This document shows, in pieces, positions 5,587 to 11,875 of a stretch of DNA of 27,968 nt. Positions within the stretch are counted from its first letter, which is position 1; the number at the start of each line of letters is the position of its first letter. Position numbers and translations under genes: made by a program. The notes beneath the pieces are model-generated. The model saw only the letters and a program-made list of their open reading frames with translations. It was not told where the DNA came from and did no database searches. This DNA comes from a virus. The stretch covers positions 1 through 27,968 of IMG/VR virus record IMGVR_UViG_3300045738_001556. The stretch is one strand, 5' to 3'.

Positions 5587-5826
5587 ATGAAACATCCAAT
5601 TCTTACTCACAACAACATCAAAAATTCTGTATCTCGCGTATGGACAGACGCTCAAGTCGCTAAGACTATTGCTGCTCTTGAAGAAGCTGGTTACGATAAG
5701 GTTGTTCACAACAACATCACTCGGGTGGGCATCATCGAAACAGATCAAATATTCTTTGCTTCCATGGAAGATGGCAACACTAAATGCTTGGTCCGCTACA
5801 ACAAGGAAGTATTCAACGGAGAATAA
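5587..5826 (+). CDS. Hypothetical protein, 79 aa
   Basis: Not recognised. The N-terminal half is helical (SRVWTDAQVAKTIAALEEAGYDKV) and the C-terminal half looks like a beta sheet (ITRVGIIETDQIFFASMEDGNTKCLVRYN). The leader CCCAAACCCACAACACATC is a weak form of the CACC leader. It lies 21 bases after the previous gene and 2 bases before the next (TAA-TT-ATG), so translation of the three genes is probably coupled. Confidence 0.6.
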   Translation: MKHPILTHNNIKNSVSRVWTDAQVAKTIAALEEAGYDKVVHNNITRVGIIETDQIFFASMEDGNTKCLVRYNKEVFNGE

Positions 5827-5828
5827 TT

Positions 5829-6557
5829 ATGAAATCAAGAGAATCAATCCTTAGTAAAATTGAAAAGCTGATGAAGCTTGGCAAATCCGACAACCAACAC
5901 GAGGCAGAATTGGCAATGAGTCGCGCCAACGACCTGATGGAAACTTACCAGATTTCTTTTGGTGAGCTTGACATCGAAATGATTGAAAAAGGCATCAAGT
6001 CCGTAGCCAATGAAGACTACAATGTTGATTGCAAAATGACTTATGCTTGGATTAACACGTTAGGTTGTGCAGCAGCTGAATTGTTTGATGGGTTGTGCGT
6101 CAATAAAAAAACACTCCATGGCAATCGATTTACGTTTGTTGGTTTTCCTGAGGACGTTGTATTAATGAAAGCAACTTTTGAACATTTATTTGCAGCGTGG
6201 CAGGGGTTTGTTATTAAGGACTTGAAAGAGGCAAAACAAAACGCTTCTTATAAATTCGCACCGAAAGACACAATGAAATTTAAACTTGGTCATGGTCAAG
6301 GATATGCTGCCTCCCTTAGAACTCGAATTCAGGGTTTAGTTGCTGACAGAGAAGTTAACACATCTATGGGACATGGAACTTCAATCGTCTTGTTTAAAAA
6401 GGCCGAAGTCAAAAAGAGTTGTGAATCTTGGGTTACTTATTCACGAACACAACAGAGCACTGGTTGCATGTTAGGAAAACAAATGGGGTCACGAGCTGCC
6501 AACTCTGTCGCCTTAGGTGGAACATTACCACAAACCCAAGACTTGACAAAATCTTAA
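5829..6557 (+). CDS. DUF2786-family protein, 242 aa
   Basis: Residues 1-45 match the DUF2786 signature: a first helix KIEKLMKLGKSD, then HEAELAMSRANDLMETYQIS. The rest (WINTLGCAAAELFDG..., FVGFPEDVVLMKATFEHL, GHGQGYAASLRTRIQGLV) resembles the domain that commonly follows DUF2786 in phage proteins. The family is common in phages and its biochemical role is unknown. The start at 5829 is chosen because DUF2786 begins there and because the TAATTATG junction recurs; the longer frame from 5784 overlaps the previous gene. The last codons contain a TTGACA that may serve the next gene. Confidence 0.75.
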   Translation: MKSRESILSKIEKLMKLGKSDNQHEAELAMSRANDLMETYQISFGELDIEMIEKGIKSVANEDYNVDCKMTYAWINTLGCAAAELFDGLCVNKKTLHGNRFTFVGFPEDVVLMKATFEHLFAAWQGFVIKDLKEAKQNASYKFAPKDTMKFKLGHGQGYAASLRTRIQGLVADREVNTSMGHGTSIVLFKKAEVKKSCESWVTYSRTQQSTGCMLGKQMGSRAANSVALGGTLPQTQDLTKS

Positions 6558-6600
6558 AACTCTGATCTTTTAATTCTCACCACCACCACCACCACCACCC
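6543..6600 (+). promoter_or_regulatory. Possible promoter P4 and CAC microsatellite leader
   Basis: TTGACA (6543-6548) lies in the last codons of the DUF2786 gene. TTAATT (6570-6575) follows at a longer than ideal spacing. Then come seven consecutive CAC units (6578-6598), seven bases before the ATG at 6608. The tract is an extreme version of the CACCACC leader and, as a triplet repeat, could vary in length. Confidence 0.4.
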
Positions 6601-6607
6601 TCACATA

Positions 6608-6802
6608 ATGTCAATTGCAAAACTAAAAGGAATTTACCAAATCGTCGGCAGTAAACATAAATACTGCATGTTTTATTGGGCCGAAATTGGCCTTATCAAT
6701 CGAATTTTATCACACATTCGTTTTAAAAACAAAATTAAAGCAAAAAAATTTATCAGAGAATTGGACATTATACCAGTGGACTCTTTTCTTTTCAAAGACT
6801 AG
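6608..6802 (+). CDS. Hypothetical basic protein, 64 aa
   Basis: A small, Lys/Ile-rich protein (MSIAKLKGIYQIVGSKHKYC...), not recognised. It contains aromatic residues in the middle and a basic helix FKNKIKAKKFIREL, then a C-terminal VDSFLFKD. A nucleic-acid-binding role is possible from charge alone. Its start follows the seven-unit CAC leader. It is AT-rich and stands alone between two leader elements. Confidence 0.5.
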   Translation: MSIAKLKGIYQIVGSKHKYCMFYWAEIGLINRILSHIRFKNKIKAKKFIRELDIIPVDSFLFKD

Positions 6803-6842
6803 TAACATCAATAATAACCACAAATAGACAGGATACATCATC

Positions 6843-7736
6843 ATGAGCAAAATCATCATACTTAACAGCGACAATAACAGCGAAGACGCACTTAAGCTTT
6901 TTAAAAAGCAAATGCCCAAGGGAGCGGACTGCGTTGTTCTTATTGCGGATAAACGCCACAACTACCAAACCAAACGCAATCTCACAATGTTTGAAGGTTG
7001 TGAGGGCGAATTAATTTGTGGTAAGTCCTTGGCTACACCAGTCAAAAACAAAAAATTCGGCACTGGGATGTATGCTGGCGTTCCTAAGAAGAAATCCGAC
7101 TTCGAAGAAATGGAGTGGCGTGAAGAAGGTGTTCGTTCCACAAGCACTGGATACATCACCAAAATTGATGAAATTCTCAACACTGGTGTTTCTGACATCG
7201 AGGTTGACGGACATCTTCGTTCTCAATACACTGTTGAAGAAGCAATCAAGTTAATCCTTGTTGCTTTCCCTGACAAAGACCCTACTTCTGTTCGCAAGGT
7301 TCTTCGTGCTCGTCCTCGTGGAATTGAGAAGCAGAAGACGATTGTTATTGAACACGCTCCTCGTTGGGCCAAAGCAGTTGGCACTGGAGGTAGTGGTTTC
7401 ATGAATCTGATTGATGCACAATTGGAAGGCCGCAAGTTTTTCATGCTGGAAATCATTGAGGAAGTCCTTGAAAAATTCCCACTCGACCATGTTGGTGTCG
7501 TCCGCGACGAAAAGAAGCTTAACCGCTTGATTTCCAATCGCGCCCGCATCAACCGCAAGCAAGGACTTGATAGCGGAATCAAAGTGATTGTCCGCGTCAA
7601 GAAGGAAAAGCCAACAAAGAAGGTTGTTGCCAAAAAGCCTGCGAAGAAGGCTGCTAAAAAGGCTCCAGCTAAAAAGGCGACCAAGAAGGCCGCTAAAAAG
7701 ACAGCTGCCAAGAAGAACACAACGAAAGCCAAGTAA
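6843..7736 (+). CDS. Basic protein with a histone-H1-like C-terminal tail, 297 aa
   Basis: Residues 1-245 form a globular part that I do not recognise. Its features are an N-terminal KIIILNSDNNSEDALKLF, a VEEAIKLILVAFPDKDPTSVRKVLRAR segment that resembles a helical DNA-binding unit, and FMLEIIEEVLEKF near the end. Residues ~250-297 are almost only Lys, Ala, Thr and Pro in KKAAKKA-type repeats, as in histone H1 and bacterial H1-like proteins. DNA binding or nucleoid organisation is therefore likely; the specific role is unknown. The same kind of tail occurs in the SSB-like protein and the nuclease downstream. A strong terminator follows 17 bases after the stop, so the gene ends its transcript. 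Confidence 0.65.
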   Translation: MSKIIILNSDNNSEDALKLFKKQMPKGADCVVLIADKRHNYQTKRNLTMFEGCEGELICGKSLATPVKNKKFGTGMYAGVPKKKSDFEEMEWREEGVRSTSTGYITKIDEILNTGVSDIEVDGHLRSQYTVEEAIKLILVAFPDKDPTSVRKVLRARPRGIEKQKTIVIEHAPRWAKAVGTGGSGFMNLIDAQLEGRKFFMLEIIEEVLEKFPLDHVGVVRDEKKLNRLISNRARINRKQGLDSGIKVIVRVKKEKPTKKVVAKKPAKKAAKKAPAKKATKKAAKKTAAKKNTTKAK

Positions 7737-7753
7737 ACTGGGTTTCTTTATTC

Positions 7754-7786
7754 AAGCCCCCTTTCCACTTCGTGAGGGGGCTTTTT
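7754..7786 (+). terminator. Rho-independent terminator
   Basis: AAGCCCCCT (7754-7762) and AGGGGGCTT (7775-7783) form a perfect 9-bp stem with a 12-base loop, followed by a T-run through 7786. It lies 17 bases after the H1-tailed protein gene and separates it from the purine operon. Confidence 0.9.
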
Positions 7787-7819
7787 CTTACCCCTTAGCC
7801 CTATTCATTTAACGAACAC

Positions 7820-7848
7820 TTGACACGCTCCACGACGCCGTTTTAATT
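7820..7848 (+). promoter_or_regulatory. Promoter P3 for the lyase-PurZ-dUTPase operon
   Basis: TTGACA (7820-7825) and TTAATT (7843-7848) are 17 bases apart. An ACGCC/GGCGT dyad brackets the -10. CACCACCAC (7861-7869) and ATG 7875 follow. The preceding terminator supports a fresh transcription start here. Confidence 0.6.
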
Positions 7849-7874
7849 GGCGTTTTTAATCACCACCACAGATC

Positions 7875-9002
7875 ATGGACAATCAACTTTCTTTATCCTC
7901 AATAATAACTAACAACAAATCCAAAAATCAATTTGCAGTTTTTGATGAATTTTTTGAATCGCGAGCTTGGGCTTTCTGGTTCGAACATTTATCTTGGCTG
8001 GAAAAAATGGGGTTTAAACATTCTTACAAGAAACAATCCCCAACAATTGAAGAAATTTCTAACAAAAAACATCGTATTGTTGAATATTTGCAAAAATTCG
8101 TCTGTTCCACTCAATTTTGCAATGCACATTGGGGATTGACTAGTTCGGATGTTGAAGACAACATTTATTTATCATGGTTGTCTAGTTACAACAGTCTAAT
8201 TCGAAACAACTCAATGACTGAGTTATTTCACCAACTTTTAAACAAAGAAGGGCCAAAATATTTGATGGCTAGAACTCACGGAGTTCCAGCTGAACCAAAG
8301 TTTTTTAAAAACGTGATGAATTGTTATGCTGCTGCACTACAACATCATATTGATATTGGACCTGCAATTATTAGTGCTAAAAGCCTTGGCGGTCCAGTTG
8401 GGTCACTTTCTCTTGATATGAGAAACTTTGGCCTAGATTTTGATGAATCAAGGTTTAAATGGAGCAAGTTTGGTTTAGCAATCCCAATCAACAAATGTCC
8501 TATCCAGTCAACTGACTACGTGGAAGAAATGCAAATTATTTCGTGGATGTCTGGTCTTGCTTCCATCATTCATAAAATTGCCAACGATATGAGACTCCAT
8601 ATCATGCTTGGTCAAGCCAAAATTATTCGTCCTGCTGGATCTGCTGGATCTAGCTCAATGGCGCATAAACATAATCCTATTATTTTTGAACGTGCTTGTT
8701 CTCGTTGCAAATCAGTGATGAATCAGGCAAATTTGATTCCCCAGTTGGCAGCGAGTAATTGGATGGAAAGATCACTTGATACGTCATGGAGTGTAAGACG
8801 GGTTTATGTTGAAGTGCCTACACAATTAGCTAACGCAATTCAAGATTTACATGATGGGATGAAACAACTTAGTTTTAACCAAGAAGACTGTATTTTAGCA
8901 ATTTCCTCTTCTAATCACCAACATTTGATGAAAACCAGTTTTGATGGCGAGAGTCGGTGGGCTGAATATTCCAAACAACTAAACGACTCAGAAGAACTTT
9001 AA
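7875..9002 (+). CDS. purB: Adenylosuccinate lyase homologue (PurB-like)
   Basis: PurB splits fumarate from succinyl-purine nucleotides. In the base-Z pathway the same chemistry converts N6-succino-2-amino-dAMP to dZMP. Lyase/fumarase superfamily motifs are in order: HWGLTSSDVEDN (85-96), ARTHGVPAEP (132-141, His135 in the conserved RTHG), and the signature loop GSSSMAHKHNP (258-268) that carries the catalytic serine. The following NWMERSLDTSWSVRR (295-309) resembles PurB. At 375 aa it is shorter than cellular PurB (about 430-460), with a compact N-terminus and C-terminus. It starts after promoter P3 and a CACCACCAC leader, 30 bases before PurZ. Described Z-phages are, as I recall, thought to use the host PurB, so a phage copy is notable. 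Specificity for the dZ intermediate is inference from its neighbour. Confidence 0.85.
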   Translation: MDNQLSLSSIITNNKSKNQFAVFDEFFESRAWAFWFEHLSWLEKMGFKHSYKKQSPTIEEISNKKHRIVEYLQKFVCSTQFCNAHWGLTSSDVEDNIYLSWLSSYNSLIRNNSMTELFHQLLNKEGPKYLMARTHGVPAEPKFFKNVMNCYAAALQHHIDIGPAIISAKSLGGPVGSLSLDMRNFGLDFDESRFKWSKFGLAIPINKCPIQSTDYVEEMQIISWMSGLASIIHKIANDMRLHIMLGQAKIIRPAGSAGSSSMAHKHNPIIFERACSRCKSVMNQANLIPQLAASNWMERSLDTSWSVRRVYVEVPTQLANAIQDLHDGMKQLSFNQEDCILAISSSNHQHLMKTSFDGESRWAEYSKQLNDSEEL

Positions 9003-9032
9003 TCTCCAACACATACACATAATATATACATA

Positions 9033-10439
9033 ATGGAAAAAGGAACAATACATATCGTTCAAGGTGGACTCTGGGGCAGTGAGGGCAAAGGCCAAGTTAC
9101 TGCACTAGTAGCTCAAGAAAAAAACCTTAGTCATGCAGTCCGCACTGGGTCAATTAACGCTGGTCATAACGTCCATATCGTTGATCAATATGGCAACATG
9201 CAGAAGATTGCATTACAGCAGATTCCAACTGCGGTAGTTCATCCAGACATTAATCTTTATATTGGTGCTGCTGCCTACATTTCAGAACCAATCCTCCGCA
9301 AGGAAATTGAATTAATCAAATTGCTCACTGGTGAAGACATTCGTCATCGACTTTATGTTGATTCTCGATGTGGTGTCGTTTCAGATGGAGACGCAGCAAC
9401 TTCGAAAGCGGCTGATCGACATACTCTGATGGGAGCAACTGGTAAGGGTTGTTCCGAAGCTATTGTTACAAAAATGCGACTTCGTGGCACTTCTGAAGAA
9501 CATTTGGCTATTAATAATGAAGATATAAAACATCATTGTTTGAATTTTGTTGATACTGCTCACCTATTGTATGAAGTTTTAAACAACGGTGAAGACATCA
9601 TCCTTGAAGGGACGCAAGGGACGTTACTCGACTTCAATACTGGTGAGTATCCGTTTGTTACGTCGCGTGGAACTCTTCCTGCTCACTGGTTGGCAGAAGC
9701 TGGATTGCCAATGCCAAGCGCAACAAACGGGTTTAAGACTAATATTATTATTGTGCTTCGGACAATGCCAATTCGGGTAGCTGGGTTTTCGGGGTCAATG
9801 GGAAACAAAGAAGTTTCTTGGCATCAGTTTCTCCAGCGTTTGCATGAATTCTCGCCCGAAAGTGTTGACTTTGGAATGATAGATTTGCAAAATTACCAAA
9901 CCGCTCGCATTAACACTCTTAAACAAGGATATCCTGATGTAATAACAAGTATTGGAATGGATGCTTGCCTTAACCCAAGAAAATTATCACCAAGTATTGC
10001 CAAAGACGACCTCTCTGTTCGGGATTTCTTGAGTAATTTTGAAATGGAAGCATTAATAACTTTTAGTTCTCATTACTCTGAATCGTTCTCACGTTTAGCC
10101 CCCTATATTGAGAAGACAACCGTTACTCTCAAACCTCGTCGATTGGCTGATATGGATTTCGATTGGCTCAAACGTGGAATTGAATTGTCAGGGTGTGACG
10201 AAATTTGGCTTGGGTTTCTAAATTACCTCGACCCAACACTCGCTGAAGAACAAGATTCAACAAAGTTGGCTTTGATGATTGCTGACATGGCTGGAAATTT
10301 TTATGACAAAGAATCAGACGACGAACTTGGCAAGTTTATTTCTGATCTTGATTCACTAGTGGGAATTGGCAAGGTTTCTCACGTTTCTACAGGACCACTA
10401 CCTAAACACCATATCAAAATTATTCATGGCGCATTCTAA
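9033..10439 (+). CDS. purZ: PurZ-like N6-succino-2-amino-2'-deoxyadenylate synthase (adenylosuccinate synthetase family)
   Basis: PurZ joins aspartate to the 6-position of dGMP, the first step towards dZMP; PurA does the same with IMP. This is clearly the PurA/PurZ fold: P-loop-like GGLWGSEGKGQ (11-21), NAGHN (42-46), GATGKG (134-139), EGTQGTLLDF (192-201) and YPFVTSRGT. The PurA motif WGDEGKGK, whose Asp is the catalytic base, reads WGSEGKG here (Ser16). Asp-to-Ser at this site is, to my recollection, the hallmark separating phage PurZ from PurA. At 468 aa it is much longer than typical phage PurZ (about 340-350) and nearer PurA (about 430). It lies between the lyase and dUTPase genes with a 14-base overlap with the latter. 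A divergent PurA remains possible, but the Ser substitution and phage context favour PurZ. Confidence 0.8.
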   Translation: MEKGTIHIVQGGLWGSEGKGQVTALVAQEKNLSHAVRTGSINAGHNVHIVDQYGNMQKIALQQIPTAVVHPDINLYIGAAAYISEPILRKEIELIKLLTGEDIRHRLYVDSRCGVVSDGDAATSKAADRHTLMGATGKGCSEAIVTKMRLRGTSEEHLAINNEDIKHHCLNFVDTAHLLYEVLNNGEDIILEGTQGTLLDFNTGEYPFVTSRGTLPAHWLAEAGLPMPSATNGFKTNIIIVLRTMPIRVAGFSGSMGNKEVSWHQFLQRLHEFSPESVDFGMIDLQNYQTARINTLKQGYPDVITSIGMDACLNPRKLSPSIAKDDLSVRDFLSNFEMEALITFSSHYSESFSRLAPYIEKTTVTLKPRRLADMDFDWLKRGIELSGCDEIWLGFLNYLDPTLAEEQDSTKLALMIADMAGNFYDKESDDELGKFISDLDSLVGIGKVSHVSTGPLPKHHIKIIHGAF

Positions 10440-10950
10440 ACCAAAAGTTCCTCACAACAAAGACCCGAAGCACATGTCTAATTTGGCCAAAAAATCAAAT
10501 GCTAATCGCATTAAGCGCCACATTACGTGTGAAATTTTTGTTGATCCTAAACATGCTGGTCGTATTCCAAGTCGGACGCGTAAAACAGACGCGGGTTTTG
10601 ATTTGGCTGTTGTTGAAAATACAATTATTAAAGTCGGTGAAACAAAAACGCTTTATACTGGGATTTGTGTTAAATGTCCAGAAGGGTATTTTTACAAGCT
10701 TGAACATCGATCTAGCACTAACAAGCGGGAATTGATTATGTGTGGGGCAGTTATTGATGCCACTTATTCAGGTCCGCTTTATATCAAACTTCACAATCGT
10801 GGAAACAAAGTTCAACACATCGAAGCGGGCGACCGACTCGCCCAATTGGTGTTTTATCCTCAAATTCACGTAAACTTTCTAGTTGTTGACAAATTCAAAG
10901 TAACCAAGGGTGACCGAGGTGAAAATGGGTTTGGATCAACTGGCAAATAA
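10426..10950 (+). CDS. dut: dUTP diphosphatase
   Basis: The enzyme hydrolyses dUTP to dUMP and pyrophosphate, keeping U out of DNA and feeding dTMP synthesis. All five trimeric dUTPase motifs are present in order: DAGFDLA, RSST (in place of the usual RSG/RSS), GAVIDATYSGPL, AGDRLAQLVF and the C-terminal P-loop-like RGENGFGSTG. The length (174 aa) includes a basic N-terminal extension of about 40 residues (KKSNANRIKRH...) beyond the core. The start at 10426 overlaps the end of purZ by 14 bases; an ATG at 10474 is the alternative and would leave a 34-base gap. Its place in the purine operon fits joint control of dNTP pools. Confidence 0.9.
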   Translation: MAHSKPKVPHNKDPKHMSNLAKKSNANRIKRHITCEIFVDPKHAGRIPSRTRKTDAGFDLAVVENTIIKVGETKTLYTGICVKCPEGYFYKLEHRSSTNKRELIMCGAVIDATYSGPLYIKLHNRGNKVQHIEAGDRLAQLVFYPQIHVNFLVVDKFKVTKGDRGENGFGSTGK

Positions 10951-10954
10951 ACAT

Positions 10955-10973
10955 CTGTCTAACTCTTAGACAG
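10955..10973. terminator. 8-bp inverted repeat after the dUTPase gene
   Basis: CTGTCTAA (10955-10962) and TTAGACAG (10966-10973) are perfect complements around three bases, four bases after the dut stop. With no U-tract it may be an mRNA 3'-end hairpin or an operator for the next gene, whose CCACA-rich leader begins at once. Confidence 0.45.
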
Positions 10974-11017
10974 TAAGACCACAGAAACCACAAAAACCAC
11001 AAAATAATAAATATATC

Positions 11018-11683
11018 ATGGCTCAGTTAATTGCACCCTCTATCTCAGGAGTTCGTATCGAAGATCTTGCTCCCGAAGAAGATTTTATCGCAACATGCCT
11101 TGGCGTTTACGACCTCTTCGGGGTCGAACGTCAAGCATTCCAATCTGTCGAAATGGAAACCAAAGACGTTACTCGTTTCGTCTTCGGTGTTTATGACGAA
11201 GAAGGCAACATGTATCTCGTTCAAACATTTGAGTTCACAATCTCAGGTGCTTCAGGCTCCAATCTCGTGAAATTCCTCCGTCAATGGCTGGGTAAGGCTC
11301 CAGAAATGGGCTGGGATTATTGCGAAATGATTGGAGAAGGAGCTTCTATCTCGGTTGAGAACAAAAGCGCCAAACAATCAGGGAAGGTTTACTCAACTAT
11401 ATCTTCGATTTCTCCTGTTCATAAAAAGCTGCAAGAGGATGTCTGGCCGACCGAACACTTCCAAGAACTTCTTGCTGAGTGTGAAGGCGAAAATGGTGGT
11501 GGTTCTACTGCTGCTGCGTCTTCCACATCTGAAGAAGTCGAAGCTGAAGAGGAGGTCGAGGCAGAAAAGCCTAAACCAAAGCCACGTCCTGTAAAGAAAG
11601 CTGCTAAAAAGGCAGTGAAGAAGCCAATTAAGAAAGCTGCTGCTCCTGCCAACGAAGTCTTGGACGAAGACGTCCCGTTTTAA
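11018..11683 (+). CDS. Single-stranded DNA-binding protein-like, with Lys/Ala tail and acidic SSB tip
   Basis: The N-terminal ~145 residues look like a beta-rich OB-type phage ssDNA-binding domain: FIATCLGVYDLFGVERQAF, VTRFVFGVYDEEGN, KVYSTISSISP. An acidic linker follows (EEVEAEEEVEAEKP), then a Lys/Ala/Pro tail (KPKPKPRPVKKAAKKAVKK). The protein ends LDEDVPF, which closely matches the DDDIPF tip by which bacterial SSBs recruit partner proteins. The combination supports an SSB role in replication. An H1-like tail placed before the tip is unusual. The leader has three spaced CCACA repeats. A structured intergenic region and terminator follow, suggesting the gene can be transcribed separately from the replication operon. 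Confidence 0.7.
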   Translation: MAQLIAPSISGVRIEDLAPEEDFIATCLGVYDLFGVERQAFQSVEMETKDVTRFVFGVYDEEGNMYLVQTFEFTISGASGSNLVKFLRQWLGKAPEMGWDYCEMIGEGASISVENKSAKQSGKVYSTISSISPVHKKLQEDVWPTEHFQELLAECEGENGGGSTAAASSTSEEVEAEEEVEAEKPKPKPRPVKKAAKKAVKKPIKKAAAPANEVLDEDVPF

Positions 11684-11801
11684 TCGTTAGTTTGGCATAG
11701 GCTAACGAAATTGGGGTGAGGTAGTTTATTCCCATTCTACCATTAATCTGAAGCAATACAGTTAATAACCTATACTCAGGTGAAACTTACGCTCCCCAAT
11801 T
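11684..11801 (+). ncRNA. Candidate structured RNA between SSB and nuclease genes
   Basis: Starting at the SSB stop, hairpin P0 pairs TCGTTAG (11684-11690) with CTAACGA (11702-11708). A four-way junction follows. P1 AATTGGGG (11709-11716) pairs with CCCCAATT (11794-11801). It encloses P2 GGTAG/CTACC (11720-11724, 11737-11741), P3 ATTAA-t-CTG/CAG-TTAAT (11742-11750, 11759-11766) and P4 ACCT/AGGT (11768-11771, 11778-11781). GCTCCCC (11791-11797) can instead pair with GGGGAGC (11832-11838) next to the terminator's T-run. The layout resembles a riboswitch or attenuator, or a stand-alone small RNA. It is not a tRNA, because there is no T-loop or proper anticodon arm. The pairing is seen in the sequence; the function is inference. 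Confidence 0.45.
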
Positions 11802-11812
11802 GAATTTAGATC

Positions 11813-11843
11813 CTCTTCCTCCTTAATGGGAGGGGAGCTTTTT
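11813..11843 (+). terminator. Rho-independent terminator between SSB and nuclease genes
   Basis: CTCTTCCTCC (11813-11822) pairs with GGAGGGGAG (11829-11837) with one bulge, followed by C and five T (11839-11843). It lies 33 bases before the nuclease start. It can be disrupted by an alternative pairing with 11791-11797 (see the structured RNA). Confidence 0.75.
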
Positions 11844-11875
11844 CTTTCAAGTTTTAACATTTTATTATCAAGATC

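Noticed and set aside
5784-5828. Upstream start for the DUF2786 protein
   Set aside because: It lies inside the preceding gene. The DUF2786 helix begins at the ATG at 5829, which follows a TAA-TT-ATG junction seen elsewhere.
7223-7732. Minus-strand frame of hydrophobic Ala/Phe-rich sequence opposite the H1-like tail
   Set aside because: It is the antisense of Lys/Ala repeats, which reads as Phe/Leu/Ala. The same artefact occurs opposite the tails at 11419-11652 and 12739-13149.
10366-10425. Earlier start for the dUTPase inside purZ
   Set aside because: It would overlap purZ by 74 bases and add residues unrelated to dUTPase; the ATG at 10426 gives a normal short overlap.
11713-11798. Possible tRNA
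   Set aside because: The length and cloverleaf-like shape are suggestive, but the acceptor pairing breaks after four bases if drawn as a tRNA. The third arm lacks a TTCRA-type T-loop, and the middle arm has an 8-base loop with no valid anticodon layout.
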